Assembly (NCBI RefSeq): GCF_003843875.1
Contig: NZ_RKRF01000008.1
Span: 434,001-498,000 of the forward strand
Direction: 5' to 3'
From: Aquisalibacillus elongatus
Lineage (GTDB): Bacteria; Bacillota; Bacilli; Bacillales; Alkalibacillaceae
Length of the DNA stretch: 64,000 nucleotides
Part shown: in pieces, positions 35,884 through 42,423 of the stretch
Layout of the letters: every line of letters starts with the position of its first letter
How positions within the stretch are numbered: the stretch's first letter is position 1
Program-made: the position numbers and the translations under genes
The notes under the pieces: generated by a model
What the model was told of the DNA's origin: nothing
What the model saw: the letters and a program-made list of their open reading frames with translations, nothing else
Database searches by the model: none

Positions 35884-36335
35884 CTAAACACCTTCCTAAC
35901 GTGGAAGTAAAACATTAAGATGGCACTGACAGGTAAAGCTAAGTACACATACGCTTTTTGGATGTCTAAAAATCCTAATGTTTGACCAGAATCTAAGTTG
36001 TTTTGAACGAGTTGGATGCCGTAATAAATAAGAAAGACGATGGTGAACCCAACTACTAAAAATTCAAGTACTTTTAAAACTTTTATCTTGATTCCACTTG
36101 CTTCTTCAAATAAATCAACCGTCAAGTGGCCGCTGTTATGAATGAGAAGAGCTGCTCCAAATAAAATACTGTATACGAATGAAATCATGAGCACTTCTTG
36201 CGACCAAGTTAATGGTTGTTGAATGACATAACGAAATAAAACCTGTAGGAAGGTTACGACAACAGTTGCTGTTAGCGTAAGTCCGACGATGATCTCCACG
36301 ATTCGGTAGATCAAGGTATCTATTTTTTTAAGCAA
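35880..36335 (-). CDS. TRAP transporter small permease (DctQ family), second system
   Basis: About 151 residues with four membrane segments; PLTWSQEVLMISFVYSILFGAALLIH near 40-65 is DctQ-like. The TTG at 36335 has GAGGTG six bases upstream and is preferred to the GTG at 36344, which lies inside that site. It is separated from dctP by a strong hairpin and overlaps dctM by 4 bases. Confidence 0.88.
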   Translation of the reverse strand: MLKKIDTLIYRIVEIIVGLTLTATVVVTFLQVLFRYVIQQPLTWSQEVLMISFVYSILFGAALLIHNSGHLTVDLFEEASGIKIKVLKVLEFLVVGFTIVFLIYYGIQLVQNNLDSGQTLGFLDIQKAYVYLALPVSAILMFYFHVRKVFR

Positions 36336-36373
36336 TAGAAACACCTCATTTCATAGAACAATTAAGGTTAAAA

Positions 36374-36417
36374 AAGACTAGCTCCTAGCTAGAGCTAAGT
36401 GTTTAGGAGCTAGTCTT
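36374..36417 (-). terminator. intercistronic hairpin/attenuator between dctP and dctQ (second TRAP system)
   Basis: AAGACTAGCTCCTA (36374-36387) pairs perfectly over 14 bp with 36404-36417. On the minus strand a T6 run follows, so it is a true terminator structure placed inside the operon. Permease genes beyond must be made by read-through, giving excess binding protein. Confidence 0.8.
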
Positions 36418-36427
36418 GTTCAATTTT

Positions 36428-37420
36428 TTATCGTGCGTCTTCAATGCGGTTAATTAAGTCCTCTGGTACTCGGTCAGTTACCGCGTTTTTAACATCTTTA
36501 GTTGCTTCACGGAACGCTTCACGATTAGGTTCTGTAATCGTAACACCGTTGTCTTCTAGCTTTTGAATGATCTCGTCTTCTTTTTCAGCTAGCGTTTCTC
36601 TGTGGTAATCCGTAGTTTCTTCAACTGCTTCGTCAATTGCTTGTTGATGCTCTTCAGATAAATCGTCATATATACCTTGGTTCATAACGACGATGGCTGG
36701 TGAATACGTGTGCGATGTTAAGGCAACATAGTCCTGAACTTCGTAAAATTTCATTGAATCAATTGTTGGTAATGGGTTCTCCTGACCGTCAACGACGCCT
36801 TGGTCTAATGCTGAGTAAAGCTCGTTAAAGTCAACTGGAGTAGGTTCTGCTCCAAGTGCCGTCATGTGTTGTTCCCAAACGTCAGATGGTTGAACGCGGA
36901 TTTCTAAACCTTCAACGTCTGCAGGTTCATTAATTTCGCTTTGATTATTCGTTAAATGTCTGAAACCAACTTCCCAATAACCTAAGCCTTTCATGCCATA
37001 TTCTTCTGTTTTGCCTAGTAATTCTTGTCCAATGTCACCATCTAAAACGGAGTAAATGTGCTCTTCGTCTTCAAATAGGTAAGGGATACCAAATACGTTC
37101 ATCTCTTCAACGGTATTAGAGAATGAGCTATCAGCAGCAACAGTTGTCATTTCAATGGAACCGTCCATTACCTGTTCAACTGCGTCAGCTTCACTTCCTA
37201 ATGTTGCGTTACCATGAATTTCAATCGAGACTTCGCCATCTGTCTTTTCTTCAACTAGTTCTTTAAACTTCTCAGCGGCAATTTGATATTGGTGTGAATC
37301 AGAGCCAGAGTGTGCAAGTTTTAGAGAAACAGAGTCACCGCCTGATTCAGAATCACCACCGCCACATGCTGCTAAGATTAATAAGGATGCAGATACAACT
37401 AATAACAGTAATTTTTTCAT
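36428..37420 (-). CDS. TRAP transporter solute-binding lipoprotein (DctP family), second system
   Basis: 330 residues. Signal peptide with lipobox LAAC at residues 16-19 and a short Gly/Ser/Asp linker. The DctP domain has GLEIRVQPSDVW near 175 with the carboxylate-binding Arg, and PTPVDFNELYSALDQGVVDGQENPLPT near 198-224. Ligand is presumably an organic acid; the neighbouring C-N hydrolase, DUF2848 and DUF1445 genes suggest an amide or cyclised acid, which is only inference. ATG behind AAAGGAGAG. Confidence 0.9.
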   Translation of the reverse strand: MKKLLLLVVSASLLILAACGGGDSESGGDSVSLKLAHSGSDSHQYQIAAEKFKELVEEKTDGEVSIEIHGNATLGSEADAVEQVMDGSIEMTTVAADSSFSNTVEEMNVFGIPYLFEDEEHIYSVLDGDIGQELLGKTEEYGMKGLGYWEVGFRHLTNNQSEINEPADVEGLEIRVQPSDVWEQHMTALGAEPTPVDFNELYSALDQGVVDGQENPLPTIDSMKFYEVQDYVALTSHTYSPAIVVMNQGIYDDLSEEHQQAIDEAVEETTDYHRETLAEKEDEIIQKLEDNGVTITEPNREAFREATKDVKNAVTDRVPEDLINRIEDAR

Positions 37421-37445
37421 TCTTAATCTCTCCTTTGATGTCGAA

Positions 37446-38237
37446 TTATTTTTTGTAAAGGTTTGGGACGCGACTGTCGAAGATCGGAACGTCTTTTCGG
37501 ACTTGATCGACTTTCTCTAAATCAAGTGACAGGCTTAAGACTTCCTGCTTGTCATTACTTCCTTCTGACAAAATGTCCCCCCAAGGATCGACCACCATGG
37601 AATTACCGCTGAATTCCTGGCCATCATATTCGCCGATTCGATTGCTTGAAACAACATACATTTGGTTCTCAATCGCTCGTGCGACTTGCAAGCTTCTCCA
37701 GTGGTTTCTTCTAGCTGATGGCCACTCGGCTACGACGCATAGGACTTGTGCACCTTCTAACGCCAGAGGTCGGATAAGTTCTGGGAATCTCAGGTCGTAG
37801 CAAATGATTAATCCAAACTTTAGCCCATCCAGTTCGAAAACTTCTGTTGGTTTCTCACCCCCTGTAAGATACTGTGGCTCATTTAACATTGGGACTAAAT
37901 GTGCTTTGTCATATTCATAAACGAGCTTTCCGTTTCGATCAACAACGAGGGCAGAGTTATAAATGCCACCGTTTTTCTTATTGGCAACCGAACCACCGAT
38001 GATATTGACGTTGTATTTCGTCGCTTGTTCTTTTAAGAAATCAATGGAAGGTTGTCCATTTTCATCTGCAATGTCGTTTAATTCGGGTAAGGTATATGCC
38101 GTTGTCCACATTTCGGGTAAAACAACGGTATCAGGGTTGTTTTCTTTTATATCTTTTTCTAGCCATTCGGCTACTCTCTCTCTATTGGCTTTAGGATCTC
38201 CATGGATAACATCCATTTGATAGATGGAAAATTTCAT
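37446..38237 (-). CDS. carbon-nitrogen hydrolase (nitrilase superfamily)
   Basis: An amidase-type enzyme of 263 residues. The Glu-Lys-Cys triad is visible: Glu in VVLPEMWTTAY near 42, Lys in YDKAHLVPM near 115, Cys in LIICYDLRFPEL near 148. The closest style is the omega-amidase/MtnU group, which cleaves amides of dicarboxylic or keto acids. It starts right at the stop of the DUF2848 gene (TAAATG) and is 25 bases before dctP. It probably removes an amide nitrogen from the imported compound. Confidence 0.88.
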   Translation of the reverse strand: MKFSIYQMDVIHGDPKANRERVAEWLEKDIKENNPDTVVLPEMWTTAYTLPELNDIADENGQPSIDFLKEQATKYNVNIIGGSVANKKNGGIYNSALVVDRNGKLVYEYDKAHLVPMLNEPQYLTGGEKPTEVFELDGLKFGLIICYDLRFPELIRPLALEGAQVLCVVAEWPSARRNHWRSLQVARAIENQMYVVSSNRIGEYDGQEFSGNSMVVDPWGDILSEGSNDKQEVLSLSLDLEKVDQVRKDVPIFDSRVPNLYKK

Positions 38238-38918
38238 TTATTCATCACCTGTGATTTGATTAATAGTATAGGTTGCTACTATCGTTTTATTTAAAATAGG
38301 GTCATTTAAACGCATCTTAAAACCTTCTCCGAATTTAAAGCCGTCTAGCAGTGGAACGGTTCCAGCAAATACAATTGAGTTTTCAAAGGGAACTTCATGA
38401 TCTTCAAGGTATTTGACGATTTCTTCATATGGAATAATCGCTGAGATTTCATGTTGTTGATACGAAACCCACTCGCCGTTTATAAGAATTTCTGATGAAA
38501 GCTCGAGTTGATCCCAGTGATCTTTGACATCAGATAATGTCCAAGCTTCACTTGCAAAAGGCTTATCACACACTTGCTTGGATTTATTAATATCAACGGT
38601 TTCTAAACCTCGGTCAGTGTGGTCACTGCCAACCGTTATATACGTTTCATCATTACCGAAAAGAAGGACGATTTCAGCTTCGCCACTCGTTTTTCCACCG
38701 ATGACATCCATTTGACCCAATTGGTTCAAACTCGTGAGTCGAATTGGATATAGAGCAGGGACTTCACTCGGTTCTGGAATGCCGATTTCTTTTAGTTCCT
38801 TAATATGTTCTAATGTTTTTTCTTTGTTTCGTCCGGTGTAACCGATGCAATAAACATGGGCAATGTCTAATGGGGTTTGGACGCCGTTGATGTCTAGATT
38901 AAAAGTTAATGTTGTCAA
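38238..38918 (-). CDS. DUF2848 family protein
   Basis: 226 residues, cytoplasmic, function unknown. Family-typical stretches: YTGRNKEKTLEHIKELKEIGIPEPSEVP near 27-54, GKTSGEAEIVLLF near 76, VGSDHTDRGLE near 97 and SKQVCDKPFA near 113. The fold is suspected to resemble FAH/hydratase proteins (weak inference from DHTDR and the C-terminal GDxF-like region). Starts with TTG behind TGGAGGG. Tightly packed with the C-N hydrolase, so the two probably act in successive steps. Confidence 0.83.
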   Translation of the reverse strand: MTTLTFNLDINGVQTPLDIAHVYCIGYTGRNKEKTLEHIKELKEIGIPEPSEVPALYPIRLTSLNQLGQMDVIGGKTSGEAEIVLLFGNDETYITVGSDHTDRGLETVDINKSKQVCDKPFASEAWTLSDVKDHWDQLELSSEILINGEWVSYQQHEISAIIPYEEIVKYLEDHEVPFENSIVFAGTVPLLDGFKFGEGFKMRLNDPILNKTIVATYTINQITGDE

Positions 38919-38941
38919 AGTATTCCCTCCAGATGTAGTTC

Positions 38942-39607
38942 TTATTGCTTTATATTATTGACAATTACTTCAGTATTACTTAAATGAAAGAGTAATTTAT
39001 TAACGGCAAGCTCTTCGTCATGTTCTTTTAAAGCATCGATAATCGCGCGATGCTCTTCAATAACTTCTTCCATACGACCTTTTTTCATTAAGGCTTCATG
39101 ACCGATGACACGTGTTAGGTTGTAAAGGTCTAAGAAGATTTTTTTGAACATGTTTTGTTCCGCAAATTCTAGTAAGGTTTTGTGAAACATCTGATCGAGC
39201 TCAATGTTACGAACACGGTCGTTTTGTTTAGCCGCATCTTCTTGCTCAATTAAAATTTCTTCTAGTTCATGGATTTGGTCATCCCTGATAGAGGAGGCGA
39301 GCTTGCGGATGCATTCTTGTTCCATTGATTTTCTTAAGTAAATAATTTGTTCTTTTTCATTATCTGAAATTTGACGTATCTTAAAGCCTTTGCGCTGAAC
39401 GTGGACGAGTAATCCTTCTTTAGTCAGCTCAGCTAAGCTTTCACGTATAGGTGTTCTTGATACGTTAAAGGTTTCGGATAACGAGATTTCAGTTAGTAAT
39501 TCATCAGGAGAAATAGCGCCGTGTAGTATTGCGTTTTTTAGTTCATCGTAGACGAGTTCTTTGGATGTTTTTTTCTTTTGAATGGGTTTTAATTTGAAAT
39601 CACTCAA
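38942..39607 (-). CDS. GntR-family regulator, FCD (FadR) subgroup
   Basis: 221 residues. Winged helix at about 10-80 (LVYDELKNAILHGAISPDELLTEISLSETFNVSRTPIRESL), then an all-helical FCD effector domain at about 90-215 whose metal ligands probably include Asp and His residues in RNIELDQMFHKTLLE and the HRAIIDAL helix. TTG start behind AAGGAG. First gene of the seven-gene operon and divergent from an AEC carrier. It probably binds the palindrome at 39625-39646 over its own transcript start. Confidence 0.9.
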   Translation of the reverse strand: MSDFKLKPIQKKKTSKELVYDELKNAILHGAISPDELLTEISLSETFNVSRTPIRESLAELTKEGLLVHVQRKGFKIRQISDNEKEQIIYLRKSMEQECIRKLASSIRDDQIHELEEILIEQEDAAKQNDRVRNIELDQMFHKTLLEFAEQNMFKKIFLDLYNLTRVIGHEALMKKGRMEEVIEEHRAIIDALKEHDEELAVNKLLFHLSNTEVIVNNIKQ

Positions 39608-39624
39608 TTTAAATTCTCCTTAAA

Positions 39625-39646
39625 TGTATGATGTATACATTATACA
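39625..39646. promoter_or_regulatory. GntR/FadR-type operator
   Basis: A near-perfect 22-bp palindrome (one mismatched pair) centred on ATGTATACAT at 39631-39640, with TGTAT/ATACA outer arms. It covers the predicted transcript start of the minus-strand operon. Confidence 0.75.
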
Positions 39647-39674
39647 CTATAGAATGTAAACGCTTTATTGTCAA
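39646..39674 (-). promoter_or_regulatory. strong sigma-A promoter of the GntR-TRAP operon
   Basis: On the minus strand TTGACA (39669-39674), 17-base spacer, TATAGT (39646-39651). It is the best promoter match in the window. Confidence 0.8.
39655..39668. promoter_or_regulatory. possible cre (CcpA) site in the spacer
   Basis: TGTAAACGCTTTAT matches the cre consensus at 12 of 14 positions, with central CG. It fills the -35/-10 spacer, so catabolite repression of the operon is plausible. Confidence 0.4.
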
Positions 39675-39795
39675 ACAACTTTTAAAATTTTTTAAAGCTC
39701 GTTCTGTTCATTGCAATTAGCGGGTCGTCATATTATGATTTAAGAATTAGTAATTTATGTTTATGGAAAGTGAACACTAAAAGGTTGGTGAAAAG

Positions 39796-40692
39796 ATGGG
39801 GATCTTTCTTGAAGTGGTTTTGCCGATCATCAGCGTGTTTGTTATAGGGTATGTAATTCAAAAGTGGCGTCATTTAGACGTTAAAACAGCTTCAGCAATG
39901 ACCATTTATATCTTCATTCCGTTTCTAGTATTTGAAGCTTTTTATAATGAAGAGTTTAGTGGAGCTTTTACGAACATTGTTATTAGCTGTTTTGCGTTAT
40001 TATTTGGTACCATTTTAATTATAAAAATTTTGGCGGTCGTATTAAAATGGGACCGCGGTGAAGAAAGTGGCATGATTTTATCCTCAGCGTTTATGAATGC
40101 AGGGAATTATGGTGCACCTGTCATTTTATTTACGTTCGGTGAAGAAGCTTTTACATATGCGATTGTATTTATGTCGATTCAAACCATTATTATGAATGTG
40201 TTCGGCGTTTATTATGCGTCGCGTGGTGGTTACGAATTTCGGTATGCGGTATATGCAGTGCTTAAGATGCCAGCAACATATGCGATTATTTTAGGGATTG
40301 CGCTTAATTTACTTGAGGTTGAACTGCATAGTAGTTTAACGGAAATGGTTAATTTCATGTCGGCTGTCGCATTGCCACTCATGATGGTTGGTTTGGGCAT
40401 GCAACTTGCGAATATCTCCTTTAAGGAGTTTGAAACAGGTAAAGTCATGTTAGGCTCAGCTTTGAAACTGATTGTCATGCCAGTGATTGCCGTTGGACTC
40501 GTTGCATTGCTACCAGTGTCTGATTTATTAGGAAAAGTAATCATCATTCAGGCTGCGATGCCTGCTGCTGCGACGACAACGATGTTCGCTCTTGAGTTTA
40601 AAGCAAGGCCTGACTTAGTATCGAGTGTGACACTCATGACGACGGTACTTAGTGTCATCACGATATCCGTTTTACTCATATTTTTGGTATAA
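39796..40692 (+). CDS. AEC-family permease, copy 2
   Basis: 298 residues, about ten membrane segments, the same length as the carrier at 32522 and clearly paralogous: MNAGNYGAPVILFTFGEEAF and AAMPAAATTTMFALEFKARPDLVSS match nearly word for word. Divergent from the GntR regulator and so likely under the same palindrome or effector. Either a second carrier for the operon's substrate or an exporter of a product. Confidence 0.87.
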   Translation: MGIFLEVVLPIISVFVIGYVIQKWRHLDVKTASAMTIYIFIPFLVFEAFYNEEFSGAFTNIVISCFALLFGTILIIKILAVVLKWDRGEESGMILSSAFMNAGNYGAPVILFTFGEEAFTYAIVFMSIQTIIMNVFGVYYASRGGYEFRYAVYAVLKMPATYAIILGIALNLLEVELHSSLTEMVNFMSAVALPLMMVGLGMQLANISFKEFETGKVMLGSALKLIVMPVIAVGLVALLPVSDLLGKVIIIQAAMPAAATTTMFALEFKARPDLVSSVTLMTTVLSVITISVLLIFLV

Positions 40693-40699
40693 TCTGACA

Positions 40700-40741
40700 T
40701 CTACTTTCATAAGGTTAATTAGTTAACCTCGATGAAAGTAG
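40700..40741 (+). promoter_or_regulatory. leader hairpin touching the ribosome site of the next gene
   Basis: TCTACTTTCAT pairs with ATGAAAGTA(G), with an inner GGTTAA/TTAACC stem (40712-40728). The right arm runs into the GTAGGTGAG ribosome site of the gene at 40751. A TATAAT at 40688-40693 overlaps the AEC stop codon. The hairpin may limit translation or simply be intercistronic structure. Confidence 0.45.
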
Positions 40742-40750
40742 GTGAGACAA

Positions 40751-41122
40751 GTGGTTAAGTGGATGTTTAGGCTATCGGTCTTATATTTTTTAATCGGTGT
40801 TTTAATGGGCCAATATATGTCACAAGCACAAGACTATGTGTTAACCGGTGTTCACGTTCATATTAATTTAATTGGTTGGGTGTCGTTTGCGTTAGCTGGT
40901 GTGATTTACAAGTTGTATCCAGATGCGGCGAATAACTGGATGGCAAAAGGGCACTTTTGGCTTCATACGATCGGGCTTCCATTATTCATGTACGCGTTAG
41001 CGCAATATATACAAGGTGCAGATTTTGCAGGGTTCGTAGCATTCGGGATGATGATGTCGTATGCAATCATCCTAGGTGTTGTTTTATTTGTAATTAACGT
41101 TTTTGTGAATGTTAAAGATTAA
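40751..41122 (+). CDS. small membrane protein with HVHxNxxGW motif (cytochrome oxidase subunit I-like)
   Basis: About 123 residues with four hydrophobic helices. The segment TGVHVHINLIGWVSFALAGVIYKLYP carries two His residues in a helix, like the heme-binding helices of haem-copper oxidase subunit I and its small relatives; another His pair lies in GHFWLHTIG. I cannot assign a function; a haem- or metal-binding membrane protein is possible. GTG 40751 behind TAGGTGAG is preferred to GTG 40742. Confidence 0.7.
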   Translation: MVKWMFRLSVLYFLIGVLMGQYMSQAQDYVLTGVHVHINLIGWVSFALAGVIYKLYPDAANNWMAKGHFWLHTIGLPLFMYALAQYIQGADFAGFVAFGMMMSYAIILGVVLFVINVFVNVKD

Positions 41123-41132
41123 TAGGTGGTGA

Positions 41133-41161
41133 GAACTTGGTAGGTGCCAAGTTCTTTTTTT
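41133..41161 (+). terminator. terminator of the small membrane protein gene
   Basis: GAACTTGG (41133-41140), short loop, CCAAGTTC (41147-41154), then T7. Confidence 0.85.
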
Positions 41162-41179
41162 GATTAAAAGGGAAGGGAT

Positions 41180-41252
41180 TCGTCAGTTGGAGAAGAAATT
41201 CGACAGTAATTAATGTGAACTCGTCAGTAAAAATTGATTATTCGATAGTAAA
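41180..41252. repeat. 21-bp-period tandem repeat array C
   Basis: The core TCGWCAGTWA recurs at 41180, 41200, 41221 and 41242 (TCGTCAGTT, TCGACAGTAA, TCGTCAGTAA, TCGATAGTAA), 20, 21 and 21 bp apart, with variable sequence between. GAGTGCTCAAAA, the complement-type core of arrays A and B, follows at 41257. It lies between the convergent small membrane protein gene and gltC, beyond both terminators. No coding potential. Confidence 0.65.
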
Positions 41253-41263
41253 GCCGAGTGCTC

Positions 41264-41298
41264 AAAAAGAGACAGTCTTCGCGAAGACGCCTCTTTTT
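41264..41298. terminator. terminator of gltC
   Basis: AAAAAGAG (41264-41271) pairs with CTCTTTTT (41291-41298), enclosing GTCTTC/GAAGAC. T5 tails occur in both directions. It includes the gltC stop codon. Confidence 0.8.
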
Positions 41299-42202
41299 AA
41301 AATCCGAATTGATTTAGTTTTTCGTAATAGGTTTGTAGAAATTCGAAGAAAATTTTCTCAGATGGCGCGAGTTCTCGATTGGTTGGGAGGACAATGCCGA
41401 CTGTACGTGTGACGTCTGGTTCGATAATTTCAATTGCCTTTGTGTCGCGCATCGGCATGTCGTTTAGTGTAATTTCAGGAAGTACACTAACGCCAAGACC
41501 TGCAGAGACAAGCCCTTTAATCGTGTCAATATCCTCGCCCTCAAATGCGATGCGAGGTTGGAACCCTACTTGGGAGCAGGCTTTCATGACGATATCGCGG
41601 ATAATGTAGCCTTGTCTGAATAAGACAAAGGGCTCGTGCCTAAGTAAGTCAAGTCGCAAGTGCGGTTCGTGCACGAGTTGGTGCTGTTTCGGCAGGAGCG
41701 CCATCATTTTTTCGGTAAAAAAGATGTGGCCTTCAAGTTGTTCTTGACCGAACGGAACAGGGGAGACGAAGGCGATATCGATATGACCTTGAACGACTTG
41801 CTCCGTTAATTCGTTAACAGTACCTTGTTGTAGTTGGAATCCGATCTGCGGATGTTCTTTTCGGAAGGCAGATATGACGTTCGGGAGTGTTTTAGCTGCT
41901 AAACTCGTTGGAAAACCTAAACGAATTGTACCGGTCTCCGGATTTAAGTATTCGTAAATTTCGCGTTCGGCTTTTTCTAATTCAGCCATGACACTTTTGA
42001 CGCGCGTTAGAAAAATTTCTCCCACAGGCGTTAGGCGAATGCGTCGGCTTCCTCGAATGAAAAGTTTAACACCGAGTTCATCTTCTAAGTTTCCGATCTG
42101 CCGACTGACAGCTGATTGAGCTACGTGTAATTCCGCAGCTGCCTCACTCACGTGTTCTAATTCTGCTACTTTTATAAAATATCGAAGTTGTCTAAGTTCC
42201 AT
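41297..42202 (-). CDS. gltC: LysR-family activator of glutamate synthase
   Basis: 301 residues. The N-terminal winged helix (1-60: MELRQLRYFIKVAELEHVSEAAAELHVAQSAVSRQI, given here only in part by its key MELRQLRYF and AAELHVAQSAVSR) is very like B. subtilis GltC. The effector domain has RLGFPTSLA near 93, EGEDIDTIKGLVSAGLGVSVLP near 222 and the GltC-like tail RTVGIVLPTNRELAPS near 265. It is divergent from gltAB as in Bacillus. GltC senses 2-oxoglutarate/glutamate (family knowledge) and activates gltAB. Confidence 0.93.
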   Translation of the reverse strand: MELRQLRYFIKVAELEHVSEAAAELHVAQSAVSRQIGNLEDELGVKLFIRGSRRIRLTPVGEIFLTRVKSVMAELEKAEREIYEYLNPETGTIRLGFPTSLAAKTLPNVISAFRKEHPQIGFQLQQGTVNELTEQVVQGHIDIAFVSPVPFGQEQLEGHIFFTEKMMALLPKQHQLVHEPHLRLDLLRHEPFVLFRQGYIIRDIVMKACSQVGFQPRIAFEGEDIDTIKGLVSAGLGVSVLPEITLNDMPMRDTKAIEIIEPDVTRTVGIVLPTNRELAPSEKIFFEFLQTYYEKLNQFGF

Positions 42203-42247
42203 TATACCAACCCTTGTAAGCGATATATCTCAAAATGCGATTAATTC

Positions 42248-42268
42248 TATCGAATATATATATTGATA
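42248..42268. promoter_or_regulatory. GltC-type LysR box
   Basis: A 21-bp AT-rich palindrome with arms TATC and GATA and one mismatched pair; it fits the ATC-N9-GAT pattern of LysR sites. It lies between gltC and gltA and overlaps the gltA -35 region, the usual activator position. Confidence 0.6.
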
Positions 42269-42291
42269 GCATAACAGAAAAATCATACGAT
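42263..42291 (+). promoter_or_regulatory. gltAB promoter
   Basis: TTGATA (42263-42268), 17-base spacer, TACGAT (42286-42291). The poor -10 fits an activator-dependent promoter. The transcript would have a leader of about 125 bases. Confidence 0.5.
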
Positions 42292-42347
42292 TAAAATAGC
42301 TAGTTGTCGCACTTTTAGGATTTTTTAAAAATAATAAAAAGCATATG

Positions 42348-42376
42348 AACTCGTCATTGGCGGGTTTTCTTTTTAA
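42348..42376 (+). terminator. leader terminator (possible attenuator) before gltA
   Basis: AACTCGTC (42348-42355), loop ATT, GGCGGGTT (42359-42366), 8 bp with two G-U pairs, then TTCTTTTT. It lies between the predicted promoter and the gltA ribosome site, about 50 bases before the start codon. Confidence 0.5.
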
Positions 42377-42423
42377 ATAAGTATTTGAACGAAACGAGCA
42401 CGTGTATAGAAAGGATGGTTTGT

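Noticed and set aside
41215-41412. 65-codon plus-strand frame
   Set aside because: Made of array C and the gltC terminator, then antisense to gltC.
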